64,000 nucleotides of DNA, taken from assembly GCF_014158035.1 (NCBI RefSeq), contig NZ_JACFXW010000001.1:2427501-2491500 (forward strand), read 5' to 3'. Numbering within the stretch: the stretch's first letter is position 1; the number at the start of each line of letters is the position of its first letter. The DNA is from Rhizobium sp. G21. GTDB taxonomy: Bacteria > Pseudomonadota > Alphaproteobacteria > Rhizobiales > Rhizobiaceae. Below are positions 30,426 through 40,700 of the stretch, in pieces. Both the position numbers and the translations under genes were made by a program. Under the pieces are notes generated by a model. It was not told the DNA's origin, did no database searches, and was given only the letters and a program-made list of their open reading frames with translations.

Positions 30426-30827
30426 ATGATCGGACTGGTGCTTGTGACACATGGCCGCTTGGCGGAGGAATTCCGCTCAGCTCTGGAGCATGTGGTCGGC
30501 CCCCAAAAAGCCCTCGCAACGATCTGTATAGGCCCCGACGACGACATGGATCTTCGTCGGCAGGACATCATGGACGCGGTCGCCGGCAACGACGACGGCA
30601 ATGGCGTCATCATCCTCACCGACATGTTCGGCGGCACGCCCTCCAATCTTTCTATCTCGGCCATGGCGCGCGGCAACACCGAAGTGATCGCCGGCATGAA
30701 CCTGCCGATGCTGATCAAGCTCGCCGGCGTGCGCGCCGAAAACAACATGCAGAAGGCGCTGGTGGAAGCCTCCGACGCCGGCCGCAAATACATCTATGTC
30801 GCCAGCCGCGTGCTGAACGGCAAATAA
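30426..30827 (+). CDS. PTS EIIA component, mannose/fructose type
   Basis: 133 residues. The phospho-acceptor is His9 in GLVLVTHGRLAEEF; TDMFGGTPSNLS is the second family motif. It accepts phosphate from HPr. No sugar permease (EIIB/C) gene is present, so it is regulatory rather than a transport component. Lies 116 bases after hprK and 17 before the HPr gene. Confidence 0.93.
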   Translation: MIGLVLVTHGRLAEEFRSALEHVVGPQKALATICIGPDDDMDLRRQDIMDAVAGNDDGNGVIILTDMFGGTPSNLSISAMARGNTEVIAGMNLPMLIKLAGVRAENNMQKALVEASDAGRKYIYVASRVLNGK

Positions 30828-30844
30828 GCGCTGTCCGGGGGAGA

Positions 30845-31114
30845 ATGCTCGAACGCGAAATTCTGATCATCAACAAACGCGGCCTGCATGCCCGCGCCTC
30901 GGCGAAATTCGTGCAGACCGTCGAAACTTTCGATGCGGACATCAGGGTCAGCAAGGACGGCATGACGGTCGGGGGAACCTCAATCATGGGCCTGATGATG
31001 TTGGCGGCCGGCCCCGGCTCCACCATCCACGTCGCCGCCAGCGGCAACCAGGCGGATGAGGCGCTGGCCACGATCGAAGCGCTGATCGCCGACAAGTTCG
31101 GCGAAGAAATATGA
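30845..31114 (+). CDS. HPr family phosphocarrier
   Basis: 89 residues. His15 in KRGLHARASAKF is the site phosphorylated by enzyme I, and Ser46 in GTSIMGLMML is the HprK site. Both are present, so it can respond to both enzymes. Enzyme I (PtsP) is not in the window. Confidence 0.95.
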   Translation: MLEREILIINKRGLHARASAKFVQTVETFDADIRVSKDGMTVGGTSIMGLMMLAAGPGSTIHVAASGNQADEALATIEALIADKFGEEI

Positions 31115-31134
31115 CGAAGCGCTAGCCACGGCTT

Positions 31135-31160
31135 CATAAACATATAAAGATTTGTTTATG
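31135..31160. promoter_or_regulatory. Palindromic operator candidate upstream of ahcY
   Basis: CATAAACA (31135-31142) and TGTTTATG (31153-31160) are inverted repeats around an AT-rich core that also contains ATAAA/TTTAT arms (31144-31159). It lies ~120 bases before ahcY. AT-rich palindromes of this type bind ArsR-family methionine-cycle regulators (SahR/SamR) in proteobacteria; the assignment is inference. Confidence 0.45.
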
Positions 31161-31277
31161 TCATTCTTGCCTTGCGCGGCGGCGGGTGCTACACCACGCG
31201 CCATGCAATCCTGGGCGCGCGCCGCGACCCGGCCGCCTGAGCGCGGCATGTTCCTCTTTCATCTGGAGACGCACAGA

Positions 31278-32678
31278 ATGACCGCCAAGCAAGACTATCA
31301 TGTCGCCGATTACGGGCTCGCCGATTTCGGCCGCAAGGAAATCTCGATCGCCGAAACCGAAATGCCGGGCCTGATGGCCGCCCGCGCCGAATATGGCGAG
31401 AGCAAGCCGCTCAAGGGCGCCCGCATCAGCGGCTCGCTGCATATGACGATCCAGACCGCCGTGCTGATCGAAACGCTGGTGGCGCTCGGCGCCGACGTCC
31501 GCTGGGCGTCGTGCAACATCTTCTCGACCCAGGACCACGCCGCCGCCGCGATCGCCGCAGCCGGCATTCCGGTCTTCGCCGTCAAGGGCGAGACGCTGGA
31601 AGAGTACTGGACCTATACCGACCAGATCTTCCAATGGGCCGATGGCGGCCTGTCCAACATGATCCTCGATGACGGCGGCGACGCCACGATGTATATCCTG
31701 CTCGGCGCCCGCGCCGAAGCCGGCGAGGACGTGCTGTCCATGCCGGGCTCGGAAGAAGAAGAAATCCTGTTCGCCCAGATCAAGAAGCGTCTCGCCGCTT
31801 CGCCCGGCTGGTTCACCATGCAGCGTGACGCCATCAAGGGCGTGACCGAGGAAACCACCACGGGCGTGCATCGCCTGTATCAGCTGGCGGAAAAGGGCCT
31901 GCTGCCCTTCCCGGCCATCAATGTGAACGATTCCGTCACCAAGTCGAAGTTCGACAACAAATATGGCTGCAAGGAATCGCTGGTCGACGGCATCCGCCGC
32001 GGCACCGACGTGATGATGGCCGGCAAGGTCGCCGTCGTCTGCGGTTACGGCGATGTCGGCAAGGGTTCGGCCGCTTCGCTCTCCGGAGCCGGCGCCCGCG
32101 TCAAGGTCACCGAGATCGATCCGATCTGCGCGCTGCAGGCGGCGATGGACGGCTTCGAAGTCGTCAAGCTGGAAGACGTGGTCTCCACCGCCGACATCTT
32201 CATCACCGCCACCGGCAACAAGGACGTCATCCGCATCGAGCATATGCGCGAGATGAAGGACATGGCGATCGTCGGCAATATCGGCCATTTCGACAATGAA
32301 ATTCAGGTCGCGGCGCTCCGCAATCTTCGTTGGACGAACATCAAGCCGCAGGTCGACATGGTCGAGTTCCCCAAGGGCAACCGCATGATCCTGCTGTCCG
32401 AGGGCCGTCTTCTCAACCTCGGCAACGCCACCGGTCATCCATCCTTCGTGATGAGCGCCTCCTTCACCAACCAGGTTCTCGGCCAGATCGAACTCTTCAC
32501 CAATAAGGGCCAGTACGAAAATCAGGTCTATGTGCTGCCGAAACACCTTGACGAGAAGGTTGCGCGTTTGCACCTCGACAAGCTCGGCGTAAGGCTCACC
32601 GAGCTTTCGGACGAGCAAGCAGGCTATATCAGCGTCGAAAAGACCGGCCCGTTCAAGGCTGAACACTACCGCTATTGA
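31278..32678 (+). CDS. ahcY: Adenosylhomocysteinase
   Basis: 466 residues; hydrolyses S-adenosylhomocysteine to adenosine and homocysteine, relieving methyltransferase inhibition. NAD is bound by [16 protein letters not shown] (~253), substrate by [15 protein letters not shown], and [11 protein letters not shown] carries the active-site Lys/Asp. It ends with the usual [11 protein letters not shown] 31278 fits the family start. Followed by a strong terminator. Confidence 0.98.
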   Translation: MTAKQDYHVADYGLADFGRKEISIAETEMPGLMAARAEYGESKPLKGARISGSLHMTIQTAVLIETLVALGADVRWASCNIFSTQDHAAAAIAAAGIPVFAVKGETLEEYWTYTDQIFQWADGGLSNMILDDGGDATMYILLGARAEAGEDVLSMPGSEEEEILFAQIKKRLAASPGWFTMQRDAIKGVTEETTTGVHRLYQLAEKGLLPFPAINVNDSVTKSKFDNKYGCKESLVDGIRRGTDVMMAGKVAVVCGYGDVGKGSAASLSGAGARVKVTEIDPICALQAAMDGFEVVKLEDVVSTADIFITATGNKDVIRIEHMREMKDMAIVGNIGHFDNEIQVAALRNLRWTNIKPQVDMVEFPKGNRMILLSEGRLLNLGNATGHPSFVMSASFTNQVLGQIELFTNKGQYENQVYVLPKHLDEKVARLHLDKLGVRLTELSDEQAGYISVEKTGPFKAEHYRY

Positions 32679-32709
32679 TAAGGCGCCGTTAACCATACCA
32701 TATCTAGGG

Positions 32710-32742
32710 ACCGCGCGGTGAAAGAGCCGCGCGGTTTTTTTT
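32710..32742 (+). terminator. Terminator after ahcY
   Basis: Perfect stem ACCGCGCGG (32710-32718) with CCGCGCGGT (32727-32735), 8-base loop, and eight T residues from 32735. Confidence 0.93.
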
Positions 32743-33005
32743 GGGCAAATCTATTTGCGAGCAAACTGCAAGATAGTATTGTTTTTGAACATGATTCGAA
32801 TGTCACGGTCCGGCTGGTCGAGCGGCGGCGAACCGAACGGTGACGGAAACGGCGCTTTGCGGCGGGCGGTTTCCATCATGGGTCCCGAATGACTCCGGGG
32901 TCGATCCGCCACGCGCGCGCGGCGGACTACACGATCCATTTGGATCGGGCTCAATGCCGAGCTCCACAGCAATGACGGAACAGGTTACGGGGACTGGTCT
33001 AGATC
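32743..33005 (+). promoter_or_regulatory. Leader region of divL with two GANTC sites
   Basis: No gene is visible. GATTC (32793-32797) and GACTC (32891-32895) are recognition sites of the cell-cycle methylase CcrM of Alphaproteobacteria. No clear -35/-10 pair or complete CtrA box is seen. Confidence 0.4.
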
Positions 33006-35528
33006 ATGATGGAATATGACAGGCTATTCGAGTGCGCTCGGCGGGGCGGGGAACGTCCCGACGCGGGCAAGAAGCGGATGCGGCTGCGCACGAAGAGCCT
33101 TCTCTATTCCGCCACCAGCCTGTTTCCAGCGGCGGCGCAAGCCGCCGATGTTCCCGGACACGCCTTCACCAGCGGGCATGTCGTGGCGCTGTCTTCCGTC
33201 GGCGGACTGGTGTCGGCGCTGTTGATCGGCGCCTTTACGCTGTTCCGACGCAAGACGGCGGTGGAGAACGAGAACCGCCAGATCAAATCCGCCCTGTCCG
33301 ACGCCCATGGCAAGATTTCGCGCTACGAGGCGCTGATCGCCGACAAGAACAGGCGCATCGTCATCTGGGACGGCATGACCGGCCAGGCCGAAGTGCTGGG
33401 CGAACTGCCGATCGAAACCGGCGCGCCGCGGGACGACCGCGATTTTCTCGCTTTCGGCCGATGGCTGAAACCCCGCTCCGCCGGCGAACTCGAGCGCGCC
33501 GTCGAGATGCTGCGCGGCGAGGCGGCGAGCTTCGACATCGTGGTCGAAACCCATCGCGACGAGGTGCTGGAAGCGCAAGGACGCGTCTCGGGCGGTCGCG
33601 CCTTCGTGCGCTTCCTCGCGCTCAACAATCTCCGCGCCGAACTGGCCGAACTGCAGATCGAACGCGAGAGGCTGCAAAGCTCGATCCGCTCCTTCCAGAC
33701 GCTGCTGGACGCCGTGGACATGCCCACTTGGCAGCGCGACCGCACCGGCGCGCTGACCTGGGTGAACGAAGCCTATGGCGAAGCCGTCGCGGCCCCCTCG
33801 CCCGAAGCAGCCGTGCGCGAGAGCCGCGAATTGCTGGAGACGGTGACGCGCGAGAAGATCAAGGCCATGGCCACGCCTGACAATCCGTTCCGCGACAAGG
33901 TCGCGACGATCGTCAACGGCAACCGGACATTCTACGACGTGGTGGATGTGCGCAGCCGCGAAGGCTCGGCCGGCATCGCCGTCGACGTTTCCCGTTCCGA
34001 AGCGGCGCGCGACGAACTGCGCCGCACCATCAAGAGCCATGCCGAAACGCTGGACATGTTGGCGACGCCGGTGGCGATCTTCGACGAGCGGCAGAAGCTG
34101 CAATATTACAATCAAGCCTTCCGCCAGCTCTGGAATCTCGACATTCCCTTCCTGGAATCGACGCCTGATCATGCCGAGCTGCTGGACCGGCTGCGCGGAG
34201 CGGGCCGCCTGCCGGAACAGCTGAACTGGAAGGCCTGGAAGGACACGATTCTGTCGGTCTACCGCGCCATCGATCCGCATACCGATCTCTGGCACATGCC
34301 GAACGGCCAGACGCTGCGCGTCTTCGCCACGGCCCGGCCGCAAGGCGGCGCCACCTGGGTATTCGAGAATCTCACCGAGCAGGTCGATCTCGAAACCCGC
34401 TACAACACGCTTCTCAAGGTGCAGGGCGAGACCATCGACCATCTCGCCGAAGGCGTGGCGGTGTTCGCGCCCGATGGCCGCATCACGCTGTCGAATCCCG
34501 CCTTCCGGGCGCTCTGGAACATCACCGGCGACGAAGCGGCCCCGGGCACGCATATCAAGGACATCGAGAAAGCCTGCCTTCCCTCCTACGACCAGGCGGA
34601 CGGCTGGAAGAATTTCAGCCGCATCATCACCAGCTTCAACGACCAGCGCATGCAGGCGGCCGGCAAGATCGAGCTCAAGACGGGCCTCGTGCTCGATTAT
34701 GCCGTCATTCCGTTGCCCAACGCCCAGACCATGCTGACCTTCGTCAACGTGACGGCGAGCGAGCTGGCGGAACGGGCGCTGAAGGAAAAGAACGAGGCGC
34801 TGCACAAGGCCGACGAGATCAAGAACGCCTTCGTCCAGCACGTTTCCTACGAATTGCGCTCGCCGCTGACCAACATCATCGGCTTCACCGACCTGTTGCG
34901 CACTCAGGGCATGGACCCTCTGACCTCCCGCCAGGCCGAATATCTCGACCATATTTCCAACTCCTCCTCGGTGCTGCTGACGCTGGTCAACGATATCCTC
35001 GACCTCGCCACCGTCGACGCCGGCATCATGGAGCTGCATTACGAGCCGGTGACGGTGAACGACCTGCTCGACGAGGTGGCGCTGCAGGTGGCGCACAAGC
35101 TGCAGGAAAACCATGTGACGCTGAAGATCACCGCCGATCACGATCTCGGCGTCGTCTATGCCGATCACCAGCGCCTCAAGCAGATCTTCATCAAGCTTCT
35201 GACCAACGCCGCCAATTTCGCGCCGGAGCGCAGCGCGATCGGGCTGAAATGCTGGCGCGAGGGCGAGGACTTCCTGTTCACCGTCAGCGATCCGGGCCCG
35301 GGCATGAGCGCGGAAGCGGTGGAGAAGATCTTCAACCGCTTCGAATCCAGCAACAATGGTGGTCGTAAATCTGGCGCGGGCCTCGGCCTCGCCATCGTCG
35401 ACAGTTTCGTCAGCCTGCATCACGGCCGGATCAGCGTCGACAGCGCGCCCGGCGCGGGAACCAGGATCACGTGCCGGATTCCGGCGGCCATGGCGGCGGC
35501 TGCGCGGCTCGACAAGGTCGCTCTATGA
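33006..35528 (+). CDS. divL: DivL-type sensor kinase with Tyr in place of the phospho-His
   Basis: 840 residues. Membrane helix at ~58-80, coiled coil ~85-110, then three PAS-like modules (~235-330, ~345-455, ~470-595; for example LDMLATPVAIFDERQKLQYYNQ). The dimerisation helix reads QHVSYELRSPLTNIIGF, so Tyr615 stands where other kinases have His. This is the hallmark of Caulobacter DivL, which controls CckA and thereby CtrA. The ATPase domain is kept (KLLTNAANFAP ~728, SGAGLGLAIVDSF ~788). Its position between ahcY and tsaE is the rhizobial one. A shorter start at 33078 (MRLRTKSLLYS) is possible. Overlaps the next gene (ATGA). Confidence 0.9.
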   Translation: MMEYDRLFECARRGGERPDAGKKRMRLRTKSLLYSATSLFPAAAQAADVPGHAFTSGHVVALSSVGGLVSALLIGAFTLFRRKTAVENENRQIKSALSDAHGKISRYEALIADKNRRIVIWDGMTGQAEVLGELPIETGAPRDDRDFLAFGRWLKPRSAGELERAVEMLRGEAASFDIVVETHRDEVLEAQGRVSGGRAFVRFLALNNLRAELAELQIERERLQSSIRSFQTLLDAVDMPTWQRDRTGALTWVNEAYGEAVAAPSPEAAVRESRELLETVTREKIKAMATPDNPFRDKVATIVNGNRTFYDVVDVRSREGSAGIAVDVSRSEAARDELRRTIKSHAETLDMLATPVAIFDERQKLQYYNQAFRQLWNLDIPFLESTPDHAELLDRLRGAGRLPEQLNWKAWKDTILSVYRAIDPHTDLWHMPNGQTLRVFATARPQGGATWVFENLTEQVDLETRYNTLLKVQGETIDHLAEGVAVFAPDGRITLSNPAFRALWNITGDEAAPGTHIKDIEKACLPSYDQADGWKNFSRIITSFNDQRMQAAGKIELKTGLVLDYAVIPLPNAQTMLTFVNVTASELAERALKEKNEALHKADEIKNAFVQHVSYELRSPLTNIIGFTDLLRTQGMDPLTSRQAEYLDHISNSSSVLLTLVNDILDLATVDAGIMELHYEPVTVNDLLDEVALQVAHKLQENHVTLKITADHDLGVVYADHQRLKQIFIKLLTNAANFAPERSAIGLKCWREGEDFLFTVSDPGPGMSAEAVEKIFNRFESSNNGGRKSGAGLGLAIVDSFVSLHHGRISVDSAPGAGTRITCRIPAAMAAAARLDKVAL

Positions 35529-37039
35529 CGTCAATCAGCCTTTTTCTGCCCGATGAAGCCGCGACGCGGCGGCTCGGCGAAGACCTCGCTCTGACCGTGA
35601 AGCCCGGCGACTGCCTGGCCCTGACGGGTGATCTCGGCGCCGGCAAGAGCGCGCTGAGCCGCGCGCTCATCCGCGCGGTGGCGGATGACGACGAGTTGGA
35701 AGCGCCGAGCCCGACTTTCACACTGGTGCAGAGCTACGAGCTTCGCTTTCCCATCCATCATTTCGATCTCTACCGGCTCGGCGACGAAAGCGAACTGGAC
35801 GAGCTCGGGCTCGACGAGGCGCTTTCCGAGGGCGTGGCGCTGATCGAATGGCCCGACCGCGCCGGCGCGCGTCTGCCGAAGGACGCCATCCGCATCGCCA
35901 TTACCCACGAAGGCGACGGGCGGCGGCTGGCGATCGAGACGACCAATGGACGCTTCGCGACGCGTCTCAAGCGGGTGCTGGCGATACGGCGCTTTCTCGA
36001 AGACCAGCGCGGCGAAGTGGCCCGCCGCCGCTTCCTGACCGGCGATTCCTCCTTCCGCGCCTATGAGCGGGTGGCGACGCCCGCGGGCGAGCAACTGGTG
36101 CTGATGGATGCGCCCCGGCGCTCCAACGGTCCGCCGATCCGCGACGGCAAGCCTTATTCGCAGCTCGTGCATCTGGCCGAGGATGTAAAACCCTTCGTGG
36201 CGGTGGCGCGCTATCTGCGCTCGCTCGGCGTCTCGGCGCCGGAGATTTATGCCGCCGATATGGATGCGGGCCTGCTGCTGATCGAGGATCTCGGCTCCGA
36301 AGGCGTGCTCGACGACGACGGCCGTCCGATCCCGGAGCGCTATGTCGAGGCGGTCAAGCTCTTGGCGGATTACCACCGGCATCCGACGCCCGAGCGGCTG
36401 GAGATCCAACCCGGCGAATGGCACCAGCTGCCTGAATTTTCACGTGAAACACTGAAATTCGAAGCGGAGGTGCTGATCGACTGGCACATTCCTTGGCGGC
36501 GGGGAACAGTGGTGGACGAGACCGAGAAAGCCGACTATCTCGCGATCTGGGACCATCTGATCGACGAGCTCGCCACGGTGGAAAAGCGGCTGGCGCTGCG
36601 CGACTATCATTCCCCCAATCTTCTCTGGCTGCCGGAGCGCGAAGGCTTCCAGCGCATCGGGGTCATCGATTTCCAGGACGCGATCATCGGACCCTCGGCC
36701 TATGACGTGGTGTCGCTTTCCCAGGACGCGCGGGTGACGGTGAAGCGGCCGCTGATGGAAAGGCTGATCGAGACCTATATGGACGATCGCGCCGCTCAAG
36801 GCGATTTCGACCGCGACAGTTTCCTCAAGGCCTTCGCCATCATGTCGGCGCAGCGCGCCTGCCGGTTGAACGGGCTCTGGGTGCGGCTCCTCAAGCGCGA
36901 CGGCATGCCCCATTACATGCGGCATATGCCGCGAACGCTCTGGCATCTCTCCATGGCGCTCGAACATCCTGTCTGCGCCCCCTTGCGCGACTGGATCAGG
37001 AAGGCTGGAATCCCCGCAGCCGAATCACCCGAAGATTGA
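35525..37039 (+). CDS. TsaE - AmgK-like kinase fusion
   Basis: 504-residue two-domain protein. Residues 1-~150 are TsaE, the ATPase of the tRNA threonylcarbamoyl-adenosine (t6A) machinery: P-loop GDLGAGKSALSRALI, APSPTFTLVQSYE, HHFDLYRL. Residues ~165-504 form an aminoglycoside-phosphotransferase-fold kinase with FLTGDSSFRAYERV, LLLIEDLG, the catalytic LRDYHSPNLLWL and metal-binding GVIDFQDAIIGP. The kinase resembles AmgK, which phosphorylates N-acetylmuramate and N-acetylglucosamine at C1, and murU follows after 4 bases. A parS-like site lies in its codons for FSRET. Confidence 0.88.
   Translation: MTSISLFLPDEAATRRLGEDLALTVKPGDCLALTGDLGAGKSALSRALIRAVADDDELEAPSPTFTLVQSYELRFPIHHFDLYRLGDESELDELGLDEALSEGVALIEWPDRAGARLPKDAIRIAITHEGDGRRLAIETTNGRFATRLKRVLAIRRFLEDQRGEVARRRFLTGDSSFRAYERVATPAGEQLVLMDAPRRSNGPPIRDGKPYSQLVHLAEDVKPFVAVARYLRSLGVSAPEIYAADMDAGLLLIEDLGSEGVLDDDGRPIPERYVEAVKLLADYHRHPTPERLEIQPGEWHQLPEFSRETLKFEAEVLIDWHIPWRRGTVVDETEKADYLAIWDHLIDELATVEKRLALRDYHSPNLLWLPEREGFQRIGVIDFQDAIIGPSAYDVVSLSQDARVTVKRPLMERLIETYMDDRAAQGDFDRDSFLKAFAIMSAQRACRLNGLWVRLLKRDGMPHYMRHMPRTLWHLSMALEHPVCAPLRDWIRKAGIPAAESPED
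36436..36451. promoter_or_regulatory. parS-like ParB binding site, inside the TsaE-AmgK gene
   Basis: ATTTTCACGTGAAACA matches 14 of 16 positions of TGTTTCACGTGAAACA and contains the full TTTCACGTGAAA core. Confidence 0.6.
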
Positions 37040-37043
37040 GATC

Positions 37044-37787
37044 ATGACGATCGAAAACGCCATGGTGCTGGCGGCGGGGCTTGGAACCCGCATGCGCCCG
37101 ATCACCAATACGATGCCGAAGCCGCTGGTGCCGATCGCCGGCAAGCCGCTGATCGACTATGCGCTCGATGCTTTGAAAGAGGCCGGGGTGCGCCGGGCCG
37201 TCGTCAATGTGCATTATCTCGCCGATCAGATGGAGGCGCATCTCAGCGCCTATTCCGGGCTGGAGATCCTGATTTCGGATGAACGCGCCGCATTGCTGAA
37301 TTCCGGCGGCGGGCTGGTCAAGGGATTGAAATTGCTGCCCGAAGGCCTCGTCTATGTGATGAACGCCGATCTGTTCTGGGCCGGCGACGGCAAGGGGGAA
37401 GCGGGCAATCTCGGCCGGCTGGCGCGCTTCTTCGACCCCGACAGCATGGACATGGCGATGCTGCTGGCGCCGACGGAAAGGGCGACCGGCCATGACGGCG
37501 GCGACGACTTCCGGCTGATTGAGGGCGGCGATTTGGTTCGCGCCCGCGAGGCGACGCCTGAAACGGGCGGGCAAGGCGTGATCTATGCGGGGGCGATCGT
37601 ACTCGACACCAGACTGTTTGCCGATGCGCCGGAGGGCGCTTTCAATCTCAACATCTATTTCGACCGGGCGATCAAGGCCGGCAGGTTGAAGGGCCTGCTG
37701 CTCGACGGTGACTGGGCGACCGCCGGCACGCCCGAGGCGATCGCGCCCGCCGAAGCCGTGGTGCGCCGCCATCGCGCGAGCGCGTGA
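37044..37787 (+). CDS. murU: N-acetylmuramate 1-phosphate uridylyltransferase MurU
   Basis: 247-residue nucleotidyltransferase with the signature MVLAAGLGTRMRPITNTMPKPLVPI and the second metal site VMNADLFW. It takes the sugar 1-phosphate made by AmgK to UDP-MurNAc, so cell-wall sugars are recycled without MurA. Four bases after the kinase gene and one base before addB. Confidence 0.88.
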   Translation: MTIENAMVLAAGLGTRMRPITNTMPKPLVPIAGKPLIDYALDALKEAGVRRAVVNVHYLADQMEAHLSAYSGLEILISDERAALLNSGGGLVKGLKLLPEGLVYVMNADLFWAGDGKGEAGNLGRLARFFDPDSMDMAMLLAPTERATGHDGGDDFRLIEGGDLVRAREATPETGGQGVIYAGAIVLDTRLFADAPEGAFNLNIYFDRAIKAGRLKGLLLDGDWATAGTPEAIAPAEAVVRRHRASA

Positions 37788-37788
37788 G

Positions 37789-40700
37789 ATGAGCGACCCC
37801 CGCGTCTTCACCATTCCGCCCGGCGCACCGTTTCTGAAGACGCTGGCGCGGGCGCTCGTCGAGGGACGGCTGGTCTCGTCCTTCCGGCTGACGCCGGAGG
37901 ATCCGCTGTCGCTGTCGCGGGCGACGATCTATCTGCCGACCCGGCGCGCGCGCGCGCGCTGCGATCGGAATTCGTCGACCTGATGGCGGGGCGCGCGGCG
38001 ATCCTGCCGGTCATCCGTCCGCTCGGCGAGATCGACGACGACGCCGGCTATTTCGACGAGACGCCGGATGCGGCGCTCGATCTGTTGCCGCCGATCTCGC
38101 CTGTTCGCCGGCTCATCGAATTGTCTCGCCTGATTCTCGCCTGGCGAAACAAGCTGCCGGCCATGCTGCGCGACATCCATACCGATTCGCCGCTGGTGGC
38201 GCCGGCGAGCCCGGCCGACGCCCTCTGGCTGGCCCGCAGCCTGGTGGAGCTGATCGACGCGATCGAGACCGAGGAAACCGGCTGGGAGGGGCTGGACCGG
38301 ATCGATCTCGGCGACCGCGCCATCTGGCAACAGCTGACGGGTGAATTCCTCAAGATCGCCCGCGCCTTCTGGCCGGAGCGTCTCACGGAGCTCAACCGCT
38401 CCTCGCCCGCCGCCCATCGCGCCGAGGCGATCCGGGCCGAAGCGCGGCGCTATGCCCGCGAAAAGTCGCCGCATCCGGTGATCGTGGCGGGCTCGACCGG
38501 CTCGATCCCAGCGACCGCCGAGCTGATCGAAGCGATCCACGGGCTTCATTGCGGGCGCATCGTGCTGCCGGGGCTCGATCTCGATATGCCGGAAACGCAT
38601 TGGCGGCTGGCGGGCGCAATTGCGCCCGACGGCAAGAAGGACGGAGATCCGGCCAGCCGCAGCCACCCGCAATATGGTCTGCATCATCTTCTCGTCCGCC
38701 TGAAGACCGAGCGGCGCGATGTCGTGCCGCTGGCGTTTGAAGAAGACGGACTGCGCCTGCGCGGCCGCGCCGTCAGCCAGGCCTTTACGCCGGCGGAAGC
38801 CGAGGCCAACCATCGCGCCTGGCGCGATGCGACCGGTGAGCCGACGCTGGCGCAGGCGTTCGAAGACATGGCGCTGATCGAGGCCGCCAATGAGCGCGAA
38901 GAAGCGCTGGCCGCAGCCATCGCGCTCAAGCTGGCGCTGAACGCCACCGACGGCGCGGCCCGGACAAGGGCGGCGCTGGTGACGCCGGACCGCAATCTCG
39001 CCCGGCGCGTGGCGTCCGAACTCAAGCGTTTCGGCATCGAGGCGGATGATTCGGCGGGCGCGCCGCTGATGACCGCGCCGCAGGAGCGCTGGCGCGATTG
39101 GTGCTGGAGGCTACGCTCCGGCCCGGCGACCCCGCAGCGCTGATCAGCCTGCTCAAACATCCGATCATCCGGCTCGGCATGGACAAAGCGGAGCTGGAAA
39201 AACAGGTCAATCGGCTGGAATTGCTGACGCTGCGCGGCGGCACGGCGCCCGCCAATCCCTCGGCGCTGACGCCCCGGGTGACCGAGGCCATCGCCCGGCT
39301 GAAGGACAATCCGCACAAAACGCATTGGCAGCAGCATCTGCTGATCGAAGACCAGCTGGAGATGCTGATCACGCTGGCGCGGCGGATCGAGCAGGCGGTG
39401 GAGCCGCTGACCAGGATGGCGGCGCGCGACCAGTTTGGCCGACCGGTGCAGCGCTATCCCCTGCCCGCCTGGGCCGAGGCGACGGGACAGGCGCTCGAAG
39501 CCTTCTGTCTCGACGAGCGCGGCAGTCTCGAAAGCCTGTGGTCGAGCGAAGCGGGCGTGACGCTCGCGCGGCTGTTGCGCGAATTGCAGGAAACCGGCGA
39601 TGTGCTGGAGGCCGACGGGCCGCAATGGATCGACGCGCTGACGGCGTTGATCGCCGGCGTCGGCGTCAAGCCCAAGGCGAATGATCACCCGCGCGTGATG
39701 ATCTGGGGCACGCTGGAAGCGCGTCTTCTGGAGGTGGACACGCTAGTGCTCGGCGGTCTCAACGAAGGAATCTGGCCGGCGCAGACGGCGAACAATCCCT
39801 TTCTCTCGCGCATGATGAAGACGGAGATGGGGCTCGAGCCGCCGGAGCGGCGCATCGGCCAGGCGGCGCATGACTTCGTGATGGGGCTCGGGGCGCAAAA
39901 GGTGATCCTGACCCGCGCGCTTCGGCAAGGCGGCGCGCCCTCGGTCGCCTCACGCTTTCTGCAAAGGCTGCAATCGGCGGCCGGCGAAAGCGTGACGGAG
40001 GCGATGCGCAAGCGCGGCGACGACTATCGCGCGCTCGCCGAATCGCTTGATTACGGCGACGAACAGCCGTTTTCGCCGCGTCCCGAACCATTTCCGCCGG
40101 CGGAAAAGCAACCGGAGCGCTATTCCTTCAGCGAAGCCGGCCGGCTGCGCCGCGATCCCTACCAGATCTATGCAAGACGCATCCTCAAGCTCGATCCGCT
40201 GGAGCCGTTCAACCGCGAGCCGGCGGCGCTGGAGCGCGGCAATCTCTATCACGCCGTGGTCGAGCGCTTCGTCAGAGGCGGATATGATGCGCGCGCGCCC
40301 GGGGCTTTCGAGGTGATCGCGCGGATCACGGCCGAGGTCTTTGCAGAGGCGGCCCTGCCCGCGCATGTCGAAGCCGTCTGGCGGCCGCGTTTTCTCGAAG
40401 TGGCGCGGGAATTTCTGGCGTATGAGGCGGAGCGTCGGCCGCTGATCGACAAGTCCTTCGTGGAAATCCGCGGCGAACATCATCTGCCGGGGCTGACCGT
40501 GTCGGGCCGCGCCGACCGTATCGATCTGCGCAAGGACGGCCGCGCCGACATTATCGATTACAAAACCGGGCTTGGCCCCTCGCCCAAGGAAGCGCGCACG
40601 CTGCTGGAGCCGCAGCTGGCGCTGGAGGCGGCGGTGCTGAAAGCGGGCGGCTTTGCCGATCTCAAGGCGCGTCAGGCCGAGGATCTGCTGTATGTGCGGC

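Noticed and set aside
31115..31277. SAM or SAH riboswitch before ahcY
   Set aside because: No pattern of conserved loops or pseudoknot could be recognised by eye; only the AT-rich palindrome stands out.
33024..35423. ~800-codon minus-strand open frame opposite divL
   Set aside because: It follows the codon periodicity of divL and has no recognisable domain.
37939..37965. Run of CG dinucleotides as a simple repeat locus
   Set aside because: It lies in addB coding sequence for Arg/Ala-rich residues and is best explained as the site of one missing base.
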